From NCBI RefSeq assembly GCF_000429525.1, contig NZ_AUCA01000027.1, positions 1 through 49,752 of the forward strand: a stretch of DNA of 49,752 nucleotides, read 5' to 3'. Origin of the DNA: Alicyclobacillus contaminans DSM 17975. Its GTDB lineage: Bacteria; Bacillota; Bacilli; Alicyclobacillales; Alicyclobacillaceae. A program made the translations under genes and the position numbers. The notes under the pieces were generated by a model. It was not told the origin of the DNA and searched no databases. It was given only the letters and a program-made list of their open reading frames with translations. Numbering within the stretch: position 1 is the first letter of the stretch; each line of letters begins with the position of its first letter. Of the stretch, positions 1 to 6,839 are shown one piece after another.

Positions 1-353
1 GCCGTTTGTGATAGGTCGCAAGAACTTCCTGTTCGCGAATACACCGCGCGGGGCAAGGGCGAGCGCCATTGCCTACAGCCTGGTGGAGACAGCCAAGGAG
101 AACGGGCTGGACCCGTATCTGTACCTGGAATACCTGTTCGAGCGGTTGCCCAACATCCGAACGGACGACCGGGCGGCGATGGATGAGTTACTCCCGTGGT
201 CGGACCGCCTGCCGGAACGGATCCGCAGGCGCGGGAAAAAAGCATAGCATGAGAAATCGCCCCGCTGGGTTCCCTGGCGGGGCTGATTGTTGCTGTGCAT
301 GACTCTCGCACGAAGTCTGGAGAAGCGCAAGGTGTGAGGGGTTTGACGCTTAC
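1..353 (+). mobile_element. IS66-family insertion sequence, right end (partial)
   Basis: The left window edge lies inside an IS66-type element. It holds the last ~80 codons of the transposase and about 106 bp of 3' non-coding DNA that ends in GACGCTTAC at 345-353. That is the inverted complement of the GTAAGCGTC terminus I recall for IS66 elements, so 353 is taken as the outer end. The next 8 bp, CAAGACAC (354-361), would be the target duplication, since IS66 elements usually duplicate 8 bp; the left copy is outside the window. A hairpin GCCCCGC/GCGGGGC (259-265/277-283) follows the transposase stop and may terminate its transcript. Confidence 0.8.
2..247 (+). CDS. IS66 family transposase, C-terminal fragment
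   Basis: The reading frame enters from outside the window. It begins with PFVIGRKNFLFANTPRGARA, the conserved C-terminal segment of IS66 (TnpC) transposases, followed by a helical region containing YSLVETAKENGL and YLEYLFERLP and a basic tail ending in RRRGKKA. The DDE catalytic core and the small accessory genes (tnpA, tnpB) lie to the left and cannot be seen. The gene is partial only because the window starts here; no frameshift is visible in this part. Confidence 0.9.
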   Translation, partial: PFVIGRKNFLFANTPRGARASAIAYSLVETAKENGLDPYLYLEYLFERLPNIRTDDRAAMDELLPWSDRLPERIRRRGKKA

Positions 354-622
354 CAAGACACGACGTTGATAATTGCGGCATGTATAACGAAGAAATCAGG
401 CAGGCATTACAAGAATTTTTCCCGTCCATACCAAGCCGTTGCGAGGAATTGGGTGTAAAAATCCACTTTGCTGCGATGGGTCACCCAGACCATGTTTTCT
501 ATTTGCTTGTCGAAGCTGACAATTTAACCTCCGTATGTGCATTATTGAGTGCAGTCCCGATGAAGCAGGAATTTGATATTAAACCAGTGCGCTTGATGGA
601 ATTAGGGATGCCGAAATACTGA
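354..622 (+). pseudogene. Small hypothetical protein gene truncated by IS66 (3' remnant)
   Basis: The frame is open from inside the IS end through the junction at 353/354 to the stop at 620-622. The first ATG (380) gives an 80-aa product, but no Shine-Dalgarno lies in front of it, unlike almost every other gene here. The residues before that ATG (RHDVDNCG) continue sensibly into the protein, so it looks like the 3' part of a slightly longer gene whose start was displaced by the insertion. The body alternates strands and helices (HVFYLLVEADNL), suggesting a small ferredoxin-like alpha/beta fold. Base composition is more AT-rich than the neighbours. I do not recognise a function. It could still be expressed from the internal ATG. 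Confidence 0.5.
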
Positions 623-662
623 GGTCAATGCGTTCAGCAACGATACATTCTTCCGTCTGACA

Positions 663-1529
663 TCAAAAGGTGCTGTCTGCGTCTTTCGGCAACTCCCTCA
701 ACCGCAGCAGGTAGTTTGTCACGTTTTCGTCATCCGTCACCGGATAATCGTAGCCAAACCGATGGCCCACAGCCGTCGCGAGCTTCCGAAAGAGGCCGCA
801 CAGGACGAACAAGGACCTCCACATGTTTTCGTATGTCCCATTGGGGAATGTCTGAACATATTCGGTCCAGATGCGCGGATCGAGATATTTTTCAAAGTAT
901 TTGCCGCAGGCGCCAACATTCACCGCAAAGTTGGTCTGCATCCCGATATACCATTTCAGCATCAACGAAAGCATGCTTCGGACGGGATGCTCCAGCATGA
1001 AGTTCGCATAGGGCAGTTGCTCACGCCACACTCCTTTCGCGACATATGTACAGGTCCACCAAAATTCATTACAGCAGCAAGCGAATTGCTCCTTTGTCGG
1101 TGGTGAGATTCTGTAATCGAGGTCACTGGGTTCTGGAAGAGGATGCAGAAGGTTGTCCTTATCCATCAGCACCACGCTGAGACTGTCGGGCACGTACTGG
1201 TCTTTTTTCTCCACCGGGTATAGGGTGAGGTCAATACGATTGCCATCTTCAAAAAGCATGAGAAACGCAAAACCGTCTCTGTTGTTTGGAAACAGTACGT
1301 TCTCATCGGGCGTTTGCATGATGATCAGTTTTCCAAAATGCTGAATCCAAGTCCGATCACGGATGAAGGCATCGAGGCGGGACACGAGGAAGACGACGTC
1401 GTAGTCTTGCAAAATATCGCGGGGGATGCTCGAATTCACCCTCGAACTGTTCATGATGACCGCCCTAACCCGCTCGTCTTGTTCGGCGAATGTGCGTATC
1501 AGACCCATCATTTCTCGTTCATTTCTCAC
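663..1529 (-). CDS. Aminoglycoside 6-adenylyltransferase (AadK/ANT(6)-like)
   Basis: This 288-aa protein should transfer AMP from ATP to streptomycin-type aminoglycosides in the cytoplasm, as AadK does (284 aa, a close match in length). GTG 1529 was chosen because AAGGGGG sits 8 nt upstream and the product then begins VRNEREMMGLIRTFAEQDER, which lines up with the AadK N-terminus; an upstream ATG at 1598 lacks this support. The nucleotidyltransferase motif is NSSRVN followed by the aspartate pair in LQDYDVV. The usual G-S of that motif is S-S here, a deviation next to the catalytic loop. LFEDGNRIDLTLYPV and CCNEFWWTCTYVAKG are further family landmarks. It is read towards the IS66 end. Drug resistance is inferred from homology only. 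Confidence 0.85.
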   Translation of the reverse strand: MRNEREMMGLIRTFAEQDERVRAVIMNSSRVNSSIPRDILQDYDVVFLVSRLDAFIRDRTWIQHFGKLIIMQTPDENVLFPNNRDGFAFLMLFEDGNRIDLTLYPVEKKDQYVPDSLSVVLMDKDNLLHPLPEPSDLDYRISPPTKEQFACCCNEFWWTCTYVAKGVWREQLPYANFMLEHPVRSMLSLMLKWYIGMQTNFAVNVGACGKYFEKYLDPRIWTEYVQTFPNGTYENMWRSLFVLCGLFRKLATAVGHRFGYDYPVTDDENVTNYLLRLRELPKDADSTF

Positions 1530-1683
1530 AGTGCAGTCCCCCTTGACGTCACTACACAGACTTTCCACACCTTCCCGTCTGTTCCTGTCGGTTTGCATGG
1601 GTTGTCGCGCATCGTTTCCGTTCGGGGGGAGTCAGCGCATGCTCGACAGAGACCGCCCGCGCCGACGGCATCTGTGCGACCCG

Positions 1684-3069
1684 TCATATCAGAGGCAGAC
1701 CGGTGATGCGGGCGACGTCGGGATCCCATGCCACGAGGTCGTCCGCTGTCACCTCGTGAAGTGAATGCTTGCCGAGCGCCCGGGCGCCCACCTTCATCTC
1801 TTCCACACAGCTGATGAGGAATTTGTGCAGGCTCTGTGCGCCCTCGTCTTCATCAAACCGGTGTCTGAACCGGCCTTTGGCCCAGGCCAATGCGGTGGGG
1901 GGTTCAAAAGGAATGGATTTCACAATCTGCGTATGCGTCGCGGCAAATAGTGCAGCGGTGCCAATGTACACCGCGTCGGCGCCGAGCGCCAACGCTTTGA
2001 GCATATCGCCGGGCGTCCGCAGACCACCGGAAATGACGAGGTCGACGCGATGTCGCAGCCCTTGGCGGATTAGGTAGCGCTGTGCCCGGCAGAGGGCGGC
2101 CAAGGTGGGAAGGCCGAAGTCATCGACCAGGATGGCCGGGGAAGAATGCGTACCTCCCTGTGCACCGTCAATGACGATAACATCCACCCCAGCGGAGACC
2201 ACCAGTTGCAGGTCGCTTTCCAATGCATGTCCGGCCGGAATTTTTACGGCCACGGGGACCCCGCCGCTCATACGCCGCAGTGAATTGACCAGCTTTCGCA
2301 GGGAACGCGAGTTATGCACGCCGGGGATGCCGGCTGGAATATAGCTTCCGGTGTTCATCGCATCAGGGACTCCCATATCCTGGGCGATTTCCGGGGTCAG
2401 GTCGGAACTGTGCACAACCGTTCCGCAGTTGACGTTGGCACCCTGGCCGAAGCGGATTTCAATCATGTCGGCGGACCGGAAGGCGACTTCCGGCGGACAC
2501 CAGGGGGCGGCGTGAAATTGAACCACCAAACGGTGCGCGAGCTCCCGAAACTCCGGCAACCAGGGGCCCTGTCCGGAATTGGCCGAGGTACCGGCCAAGG
2601 CTGCGCCCTTCATCAATGCTCGGACAAACGGTTTGCTTAAGGCTACGCCATATCCCATGGCGGAGATCATGATGGGCATGGACAACACCATGGGGTGGCG
2701 CGCTCGCTTCCCGATGATGGTCTCCGTCGCAACCGGCTGCCCATGGTCCACGGCCCTTCCCGGGAGGGGGACGGGGGAAAACAGCAATCCGTCGAAGTGC
2801 GGAAAATGCCGTGTGGTTCCGATGGGCTTTGCCAGTGGCACGCCCTCGTGAGACCGCAGTTCGTTTTCAATGACCCACTGGATACCAAATTTCCGTACAC
2901 CGGTGAGACCTTCCGCAATGTTGTCCGTATACGGTTCTTCAAACAATTTTCTGACGGCGTCTCGGAACACACGTAGGAAAATCCACCGGCCCCAGAGGGG
3001 GGCGGTGAGCAACGCGAGCAGTCCCAACGTCGCCCATATCACCAGCTGCATCCCCACGAACCAAATCAT
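1684..3069 (-). CDS. FMN-binding glutamate synthase-domain protein, membrane-anchored
   Basis: This 461-aa protein contains the FMN-binding barrel of the glutamate synthase large subunit (archaeal-type GltB/YerD-like) without the amidotransferase domain. An N-terminal hydrophobic stretch (about residues 5-30) predicts one membrane anchor. Family motifs are SANSGQGPW, IEIRFGQGANVNCG, VAVKIPAGH, VIVIDGAQGGTHSSP and the FMN-phosphate region SGGLRTPGDMLKALALGADAV. ATG 3069 follows GGAGG by 9 nt; an upstream GTG at 3075 is too close to that site. The family's physiological substrate is not firmly established, and glutamate synthesis should not be assumed because no GltD-like partner is adjacent. 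The gene ends 154 bp before the AadK-like start on the same strand. Confidence 0.82.
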   Translation of the reverse strand: MIWFVGMQLVIWATLGLLALLTAPLWGRWIFLRVFRDAVRKLFEEPYTDNIAEGLTGVRKFGIQWVIENELRSHEGVPLAKPIGTTRHFPHFDGLLFSPVPLPGRAVDHGQPVATETIIGKRARHPMVLSMPIMISAMGYGVALSKPFVRALMKGAALAGTSANSGQGPWLPEFRELAHRLVVQFHAAPWCPPEVAFRSADMIEIRFGQGANVNCGTVVHSSDLTPEIAQDMGVPDAMNTGSYIPAGIPGVHNSRSLRKLVNSLRRMSGGVPVAVKIPAGHALESDLQLVVSAGVDVIVIDGAQGGTHSSPAILVDDFGLPTLAALCRAQRYLIRQGLRHRVDLVISGGLRTPGDMLKALALGADAVYIGTAALFAATHTQIVKSIPFEPPTALAWAKGRFRHRFDEDEGAQSLHKFLISCVEEMKVGARALGKHSLHEVTADDLVAWDPDVARITGLPLI

Positions 3070-3268
3070 GTGCACAGGCCTCCGCGTCTGAATACATTCA
3101 ACCTTCGCGCATGGACAGGGTGTTTCCCACATGCGAATCATTCCTGGATAGTTTGACCCACATGCTGCGTTACACACATCGGGACAAGATGGCTCTTTGA
3201 TACAGATTGGGGAGGACGGATGTGCCGGCGATGGAAGTGAAGGGACGACGGGGGTTTGAGGAAAATTG

Positions 3269-3305
3269 CGCCGGAGGTATCCCGCCATGGAGGATGCCTC
3301 CGGCG
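3269..3305 (-). terminator. Hairpin after the 90-aa ORF
   Basis: A 9-bp GC-rich stem, CGCCGGAGG (3269-3277) with CCTCCGGCG (3297-3305) and a 19-nt loop, begins 3 nt past the stop codon of the minus-strand ORF at 3309-3581. On the minus strand it is followed by CAATTTTCC, a short U-rich run. It probably terminates that gene, and its position supports the ORF being real. Confidence 0.55.
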
Positions 3306-3308
3306 GTG

Positions 3309-3581
3309 TCACCGACTGCTGAGCGGCTGCGGACCTTCCGGCTCGGACGGTGTGTCACTGTCCTTGACCAGGCTGGTATACCAGCCGTAGCTTGTGTCTG
3401 TCGCGTGCATGCGTTCAGCATTTCGACGAGGCCCGCACTCTGCAGAGCTCCCTCTGACTTGGGGGTGTTCAGCGGCCATGTCGTCAGGATCTCCGACAGC
3501 ATGAAAGGGCTTGACAATCACGCTGGTCGTCCGCGCATGGATTCCGCGTTGCTCGTTGTCTGTAAACGAATCGGACATCAT
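3309..3581 (-). CDS. Hypothetical 90-aa protein
   Basis: I do not recognise this protein. It is kept because AAAGGAGG lies 6 nt before the ATG (3581; a second ATG follows at once) and a hairpin follows the stop. The product is hydrophilic and rich in proline, serine and charged residues, with no membrane segment or signal peptide and one cysteine. It may be largely disordered. The gene is divergent from glcT and shares the 150-bp region 3582-3733 with it. No paralogue is visible in the window. Confidence 0.55.
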   Translation of the reverse strand: MMSDSFTDNEQRGIHARTTSVIVKPFHAVGDPDDMAAEHPQVRGSSAECGPRRNAERMHATDTSYGWYTSLVKDSDTPSEPEGPQPLSSR

Positions 3582-3733
3582 CCGCTCCCTCCTTTGACTC
3601 GTTTGCTATCTTCGCCAAAGCGAAGCGGGTCCATGCAGGGAATGGTGTGGAGATGGGAGAAAGACATGCATCACGCGAGACGAATCAGGAGCGGTCCGAT
3701 TTCTACCGTCGACGGGAGGGGAAGGATTGTCCG

Positions 3734-4588
3734 ATGCGGCCAGTGGGGCAGTACCACATTGTCAGAGCACTGAACAACAATGTTCTCGTCGTTTTGACCG
3801 AGGGGCGAGAGGAACAGATTCTGATTGGCAAAGGGATTGGCTTCGGGGCGAAACGTGGACAGTACATCGACGGTACGGATCCGCGAATTGAGAAACGTTT
3901 TTCCCTGATGACTCAGGACAACAAAGATCACTTTGAACAACTGTTCTCCGTCGTTGCTCCGGAGGTCGTGGGGGTGGCGGAGGAACTCATCGCGCTGACT
4001 TTGCACGTCCTGCAAAGACCGCTGCATGAACACATCCACGTGGCGCTTCCGGATCACATCGGGTTCGCCCTGACCCGGTTGCGGGGCGGCCTGAACATTG
4101 AGAATCCGTTTCTGGATGAGATTCGTCTTTTGTATCCCCAGGAGTGGAACATCGCAAAAACCGGAGCGGAGTGGATTGCGGAACGGTTTGGCGTTCCCAT
4201 CCCCGATGAAGAAGTGGGATTTCTGACGCTGCATATTCATTCTGCGACGCATGAGCGCGGTTTATCGGAGACGGTGCGGGTGACAGATGCCGTCAATACC
4301 GCGGTGCGGGCGATGAAACACGCCTTGCGGGCGGAACTTCTGAAAGATCGATTGAACTATACGCGATTGGTCATCCACCTGCGCTTTGCCATCCAGAGAA
4401 TCCTGCGGGATCAACCGATTCACCACCCACTGGCCGACGCAGTCGCTGAAAAGCTGCCGGAGCCGTACCGTATGGCAAAGTGGGTGGCCGAGGTGTTAGA
4501 GGCGCGCTTGAAGAAACGCGTACCGGAGGATGAAGTCTCTTACCTCGCGATGCACATAGCGCGGTTCACCGCGGGCCACCTGGACTAA
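3734..4588 (+). CDS. glcT: GlcT-type BglG/SacY-family transcriptional antiterminator
   Basis: This 284-aa RNA-binding antiterminator controls the PTS operon immediately downstream. Residues 1-60 form the CAT RNA-binding domain (ALNNNVLVVL, GKGIGFGAKRGQ) and two PRD domains follow (about 70-175 and 180-284). PRD histidines are visible in LHEHIHVALPDHIGFAL, LHIHSATHE, VIHLRFAIQ and YLAMHIARF. By family knowledge, EIICB and HPr phosphorylate these to couple sugar supply to antitermination. ATG 3734 was chosen because AAGGA lies 7 nt upstream and the product then starts like other GlcT proteins; an in-frame ATG at 3647 would add an atypical 29-residue extension. The RAT/terminator leader lies 60-120 bp downstream, matching the ptsG arrangement. 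Confidence 0.92.
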   Translation: MRPVGQYHIVRALNNNVLVVLTEGREEQILIGKGIGFGAKRGQYIDGTDPRIEKRFSLMTQDNKDHFEQLFSVVAPEVVGVAEELIALTLHVLQRPLHEHIHVALPDHIGFALTRLRGGLNIENPFLDEIRLLYPQEWNIAKTGAEWIAERFGVPIPDEEVGFLTLHIHSATHERGLSETVRVTDAVNTAVRAMKHALRAELLKDRLNYTRLVIHLRFAIQRILRDQPIHHPLADAVAEKLPEPYRMAKWVAEVLEARLKKRVPEDEVSYLAMHIARFTAGHLD

Positions 4589-4608
4589 CGTTCGTCCACC
4601 ACACTGCA

Positions 4609-4637
4609 TTGCATTATGTTCGAATATTTTGTATTAT
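4609..4637 (+). promoter_or_regulatory. Sigma-A promoter of the PTS/nag operon
   Basis: TTGCAT (4609-4614), a 17-bp spacer and TATTAT (4632-4637) form a good vegetative promoter between the glcT stop and the antiterminator leader. The expected start near 4644 places the RAT sequence a few nucleotides into the transcript, as in ptsG leaders. glcT can therefore be expressed independently of the terminator it controls. Confidence 0.65.
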
Positions 4638-4650
4638 TGGTCTTGGAAAG

Positions 4651-4683
4651 GCGTGCGACTGCGAGGAATAGGCAGGCATGAGC
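4651..4683 (+). promoter_or_regulatory. GlcT-binding RAT (ribonucleic antiterminator)
   Basis: The segment GCGTGCGACTG (4651-4661) and then GGCAGGCATGAG (4671-4682) resembles the B. subtilis ptsG RAT as I remember it, where CGTG..ACTG is followed by CAGGCATGAG. The 3' part of the RAT is also the 5' arm of the terminator that follows, so GlcT binding would block terminator formation. Boundaries are approximate; no folding was computed. Confidence 0.7.
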
Positions 4684-4710
4684 TGAAATGGCTCTTGTCT
4701 GCCTATTTTT
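4667..4710 (+). terminator. Conditional intrinsic terminator before the PTS genes
   Basis: The left arm 4667-4683 (AATAGGCAGGCATGAGC) pairs at 15 of 17 positions with 4691-4707 (GCTCTTGTCTGCCTATT). The loop is 7 nt and a run of five T follows at 4706-4710. It overlaps the RAT, so it is the attenuator that GlcT relieves. Confidence 0.82.
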
Positions 4711-4755
4711 CTGTTTTCGCACCGGATTGCCAAGTTGAGCACAGGGGGGACTTGG

Positions 4756-5229
4756 ATGTCAGCAAAAGTAAGTACGTTTTCGCCTATCCTTTTGGTGGTT
4801 GCGGTGGTGCTTGGGATTGGTGCCATTCTCTATTGGCTGGGGTTGCCGACAGTGCTTCACGTTCCGTTTCTGGTCTCCGTCGGGTACGCCATTCTATCGA
4901 ACTATGCGGCCGCTCTGGCGATTGGGATTGCCGTCGGTATGGCGAAGGAGCATCAAGGGGCGGCGGCTCTGGCGGCGTTTCTCGGGTATGAGGTCATCAT
5001 TCAAGGCGCGAGCGCGCTCTCCAAGTCCATTCCTACGGACGATAAGAGCGCATTCATTTTGGTGGCCGGGCTCACGGCAGGCGTTCTCGCGGGTGTCATG
5101 TACAATCGCTTCTACAGGACCAAGCTTCCGGCTTGGCTTGGATTTTTCGGTGGACGGCGATTTGTGCCGCTCGTCACGGCGCTGGCCTCCTTGTTTGTCG
5201 CGCTCATTCTCGGCCATACGTGGCGGTGA
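4756..5229 (+). CDS. Stand-alone N-terminal half of a PTS EIIC domain
   Basis: This 157-aa integral membrane protein matches only the first part of a glucose/N-acetylglucosamine EIIC. Shared landmarks with the next gene are ALAIGIAVGMAKEHQGAAAL (there AIFAIGIAVGLAKDNHGLAGL), ILVAGLTAGVLAGVMYNRF and FFGGRRFVPLVTALASL. About four hydrophobic segments can be drawn. It stops before the substrate-binding loop region of EIIC and has no EIIB. AGGGGGGA lies 5 nt before ATG 4756, and the frame is clean to its TGA. The 74 bp before the next gene hold no further EIIC remnant. Two readings fit: a partial-duplication relic, or a functional small partner that dimerises with EIIC. It is the first gene after the GlcT-controlled terminator. 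Confidence 0.75.
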   Translation: MSAKVSTFSPILLVVAVVLGIGAILYWLGLPTVLHVPFLVSVGYAILSNYAAALAIGIAVGMAKEHQGAAALAAFLGYEVIIQGASALSKSIPTDDKSAFILVAGLTAGVLAGVMYNRFYRTKLPAWLGFFGGRRFVPLVTALASLFVALILGHTWR

Positions 5230-5303
5230 CGAATCGTGCCAATGACCGTAATGGATTTCTCTGCGAACTTTTCTCGAAACGTTCCATCACGAGGAGGATG
5301 GTT

Positions 5304-6731
5304 ATGCTGGGTCAACTGCAGCGAATTGGCAAGGCACTGATGCTCCCCATCGCCGTTCTGCCGGTGGCTGGTCTGCTGCTGCGATTGGGGCAGCCGGACA
5401 CGCTCAACATTCCGTTCATGGCCGCCGCGGGCAATGCGGTGTTCAATTTCCTTCCCGCCATTTTCGCCATTGGGATTGCGGTCGGATTGGCCAAGGACAA
5501 CCATGGTCTTGCGGGCCTTGCCGGATTTGTAGCGTTTCAAGTCCTCTCTTACGGATCACAGGCGATTCACAGCGACAACAATCTCAGCTATTTGGGCGCC
5601 ATCGTGGCCGGCCTGTTGACCGGATGGCTATTCAATCTGTTCAGCCGGGCGCGCGTTCGCGGATTGGACTTCTTAGCTGGGGGACGCGGTCTGGCGGTGA
5701 TTCTCATCACCCTGACGTCCGTCATGTTGTCGCTGGTGTTCGGCGTGGTCTGGCCGTTCGTTCAGGACGCGTTCAACACGTTGGGACATTGGTTGGCGGC
5801 CACGGGGGCCGTCGGCGCCGGGCTGTACGGGTTGTTGAACCGTCTGCTGATACCGTTCGGCCTGCATCACGTCATCAACACGTACATTTGGTTTGTTTAC
5901 GGCTCCTATCACGGAGTCTCCGGAGACCTGAACCGCTTCTTTGCGGGAGATCCAACGGCCGGAGGCTACATGGCGGGATTCTTCCCCATCATGATGTTCG
6001 GTCTGCCAGGGGCCGCGCTGGCCATGATTTTGGCCGCCCGGCCGGAACGACGGCAGGCGGTGGCTGGCGTATTGGGCAGTGCGGCGTTCACCGCGTTTTT
6101 AACCGGGGTGACCGAACCGATTGAATTCGCGTTCATGTTTCTTGCGCCGCTCTTGTTCGTCTTGCACGCCGTTTTGACAGGACTGACCCTGATGGTGGTG
6201 TACGCACTGGGCATTCGCGACGGATTCACGTTTTCTGCCGGGTTGATTGACTACATCCTCAACCGGAATCACGCTACGCACGGTTGGTGGCTCATTCCCA
6301 TTGGGTTGGTTGTCGGTGTACTCTATTTTGTGGTGTTTTATTTCAGCATTCGGATTTTCGACATCAAGACTCCAGGACGTGAACTGGAAGGCGCGGGTAC
6401 CGCAGGTGGGGGATTCATTCTCGACGAATACCAGGTCGGCGCTGCCACATCGCGTGAAGATGAGGAAAACACGACGTCCATCTTTGGACGTTCATCAGAG
6501 CATCGGGCGCTGGAGTACGTGCGCGCACTCGGAGGTGCGGAGAACATCCTGGAAATTGAAGCGTGCACGACACGGCTGCGGTTGAACGTGAAAGATGTCG
6601 AGAAAATTGACGAGCTTTGGCTCAAACAGTTGGGAGCCAGCGGTGTGATGAAGCTCAATCGGCACAATGCGCAAATTGTGGTCGGGACCATCGCGGATCT
6701 GTTGGTGGATGAGATAAAGCCGCTGCTGTGA
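5304..6731 (+). CDS. PTS EIICB, N-acetylglucosamine/glucose type
   Basis: This 475-aa protein imports and phosphorylates an amino sugar or glucose. Residues 1-365 form the EIIC channel (LPIAVLPVAGLLLRLG, FGLHHVINT, FLTGVTEPIEFAFMF are signatures). A linker follows (about 370-400), then EIIB (about 405-475) with its phosphorylated cysteine at residue 421 in EIEACTTRLRL. No EIIA domain is fused or adjacent, so a EIIA must come from elsewhere. GAGGAGG (5291-5297) sets the start: ATG 5304 has proper spacing while ATG 5298 touches it. The EIIC part is nearest NagE/NagP in feel, and nagA and nagB lie downstream, so GlcNAc is the likeliest substrate. GlcT control would normally suggest glucose, so dual specificity is possible. 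Confidence 0.88.
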   Translation: MLGQLQRIGKALMLPIAVLPVAGLLLRLGQPDTLNIPFMAAAGNAVFNFLPAIFAIGIAVGLAKDNHGLAGLAGFVAFQVLSYGSQAIHSDNNLSYLGAIVAGLLTGWLFNLFSRARVRGLDFLAGGRGLAVILITLTSVMLSLVFGVVWPFVQDAFNTLGHWLAATGAVGAGLYGLLNRLLIPFGLHHVINTYIWFVYGSYHGVSGDLNRFFAGDPTAGGYMAGFFPIMMFGLPGAALAMILAARPERRQAVAGVLGSAAFTAFLTGVTEPIEFAFMFLAPLLFVLHAVLTGLTLMVVYALGIRDGFTFSAGLIDYILNRNHATHGWWLIPIGLVVGVLYFVVFYFSIRIFDIKTPGRELEGAGTAGGGFILDEYQVGAATSREDEENTTSIFGRSSEHRALEYVRALGGAENILEIEACTTRLRLNVKDVEKIDELWLKQLGASGVMKLNRHNAQIVVGTIADLLVDEIKPLL

Positions 6732-6839
6732 AAGGGAGGGCTCCGCGGCGCGGGGCTCGAGCGGTCTCAAATGGACAGTAGAGGTACACGACCGCATGGA
6801 ATGGTGCGCCGAAGGGAATGGATCGGGAGGTGAGGACAT

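Noticed and set aside
3207-3773. 188-aa plus-strand open frame
   Set aside because: It runs antisense through the 90-aa ORF and into glcT, has no ribosome site and an unnatural Arg/Pro-rich composition.
5133-5303. Upstream extension of the EIICB frame, considered as a fusion with the half EIIC
   Set aside because: The extension is out of frame with the half EIIC and encodes non-membrane sequence; GAGGAGG places the start at 5304.
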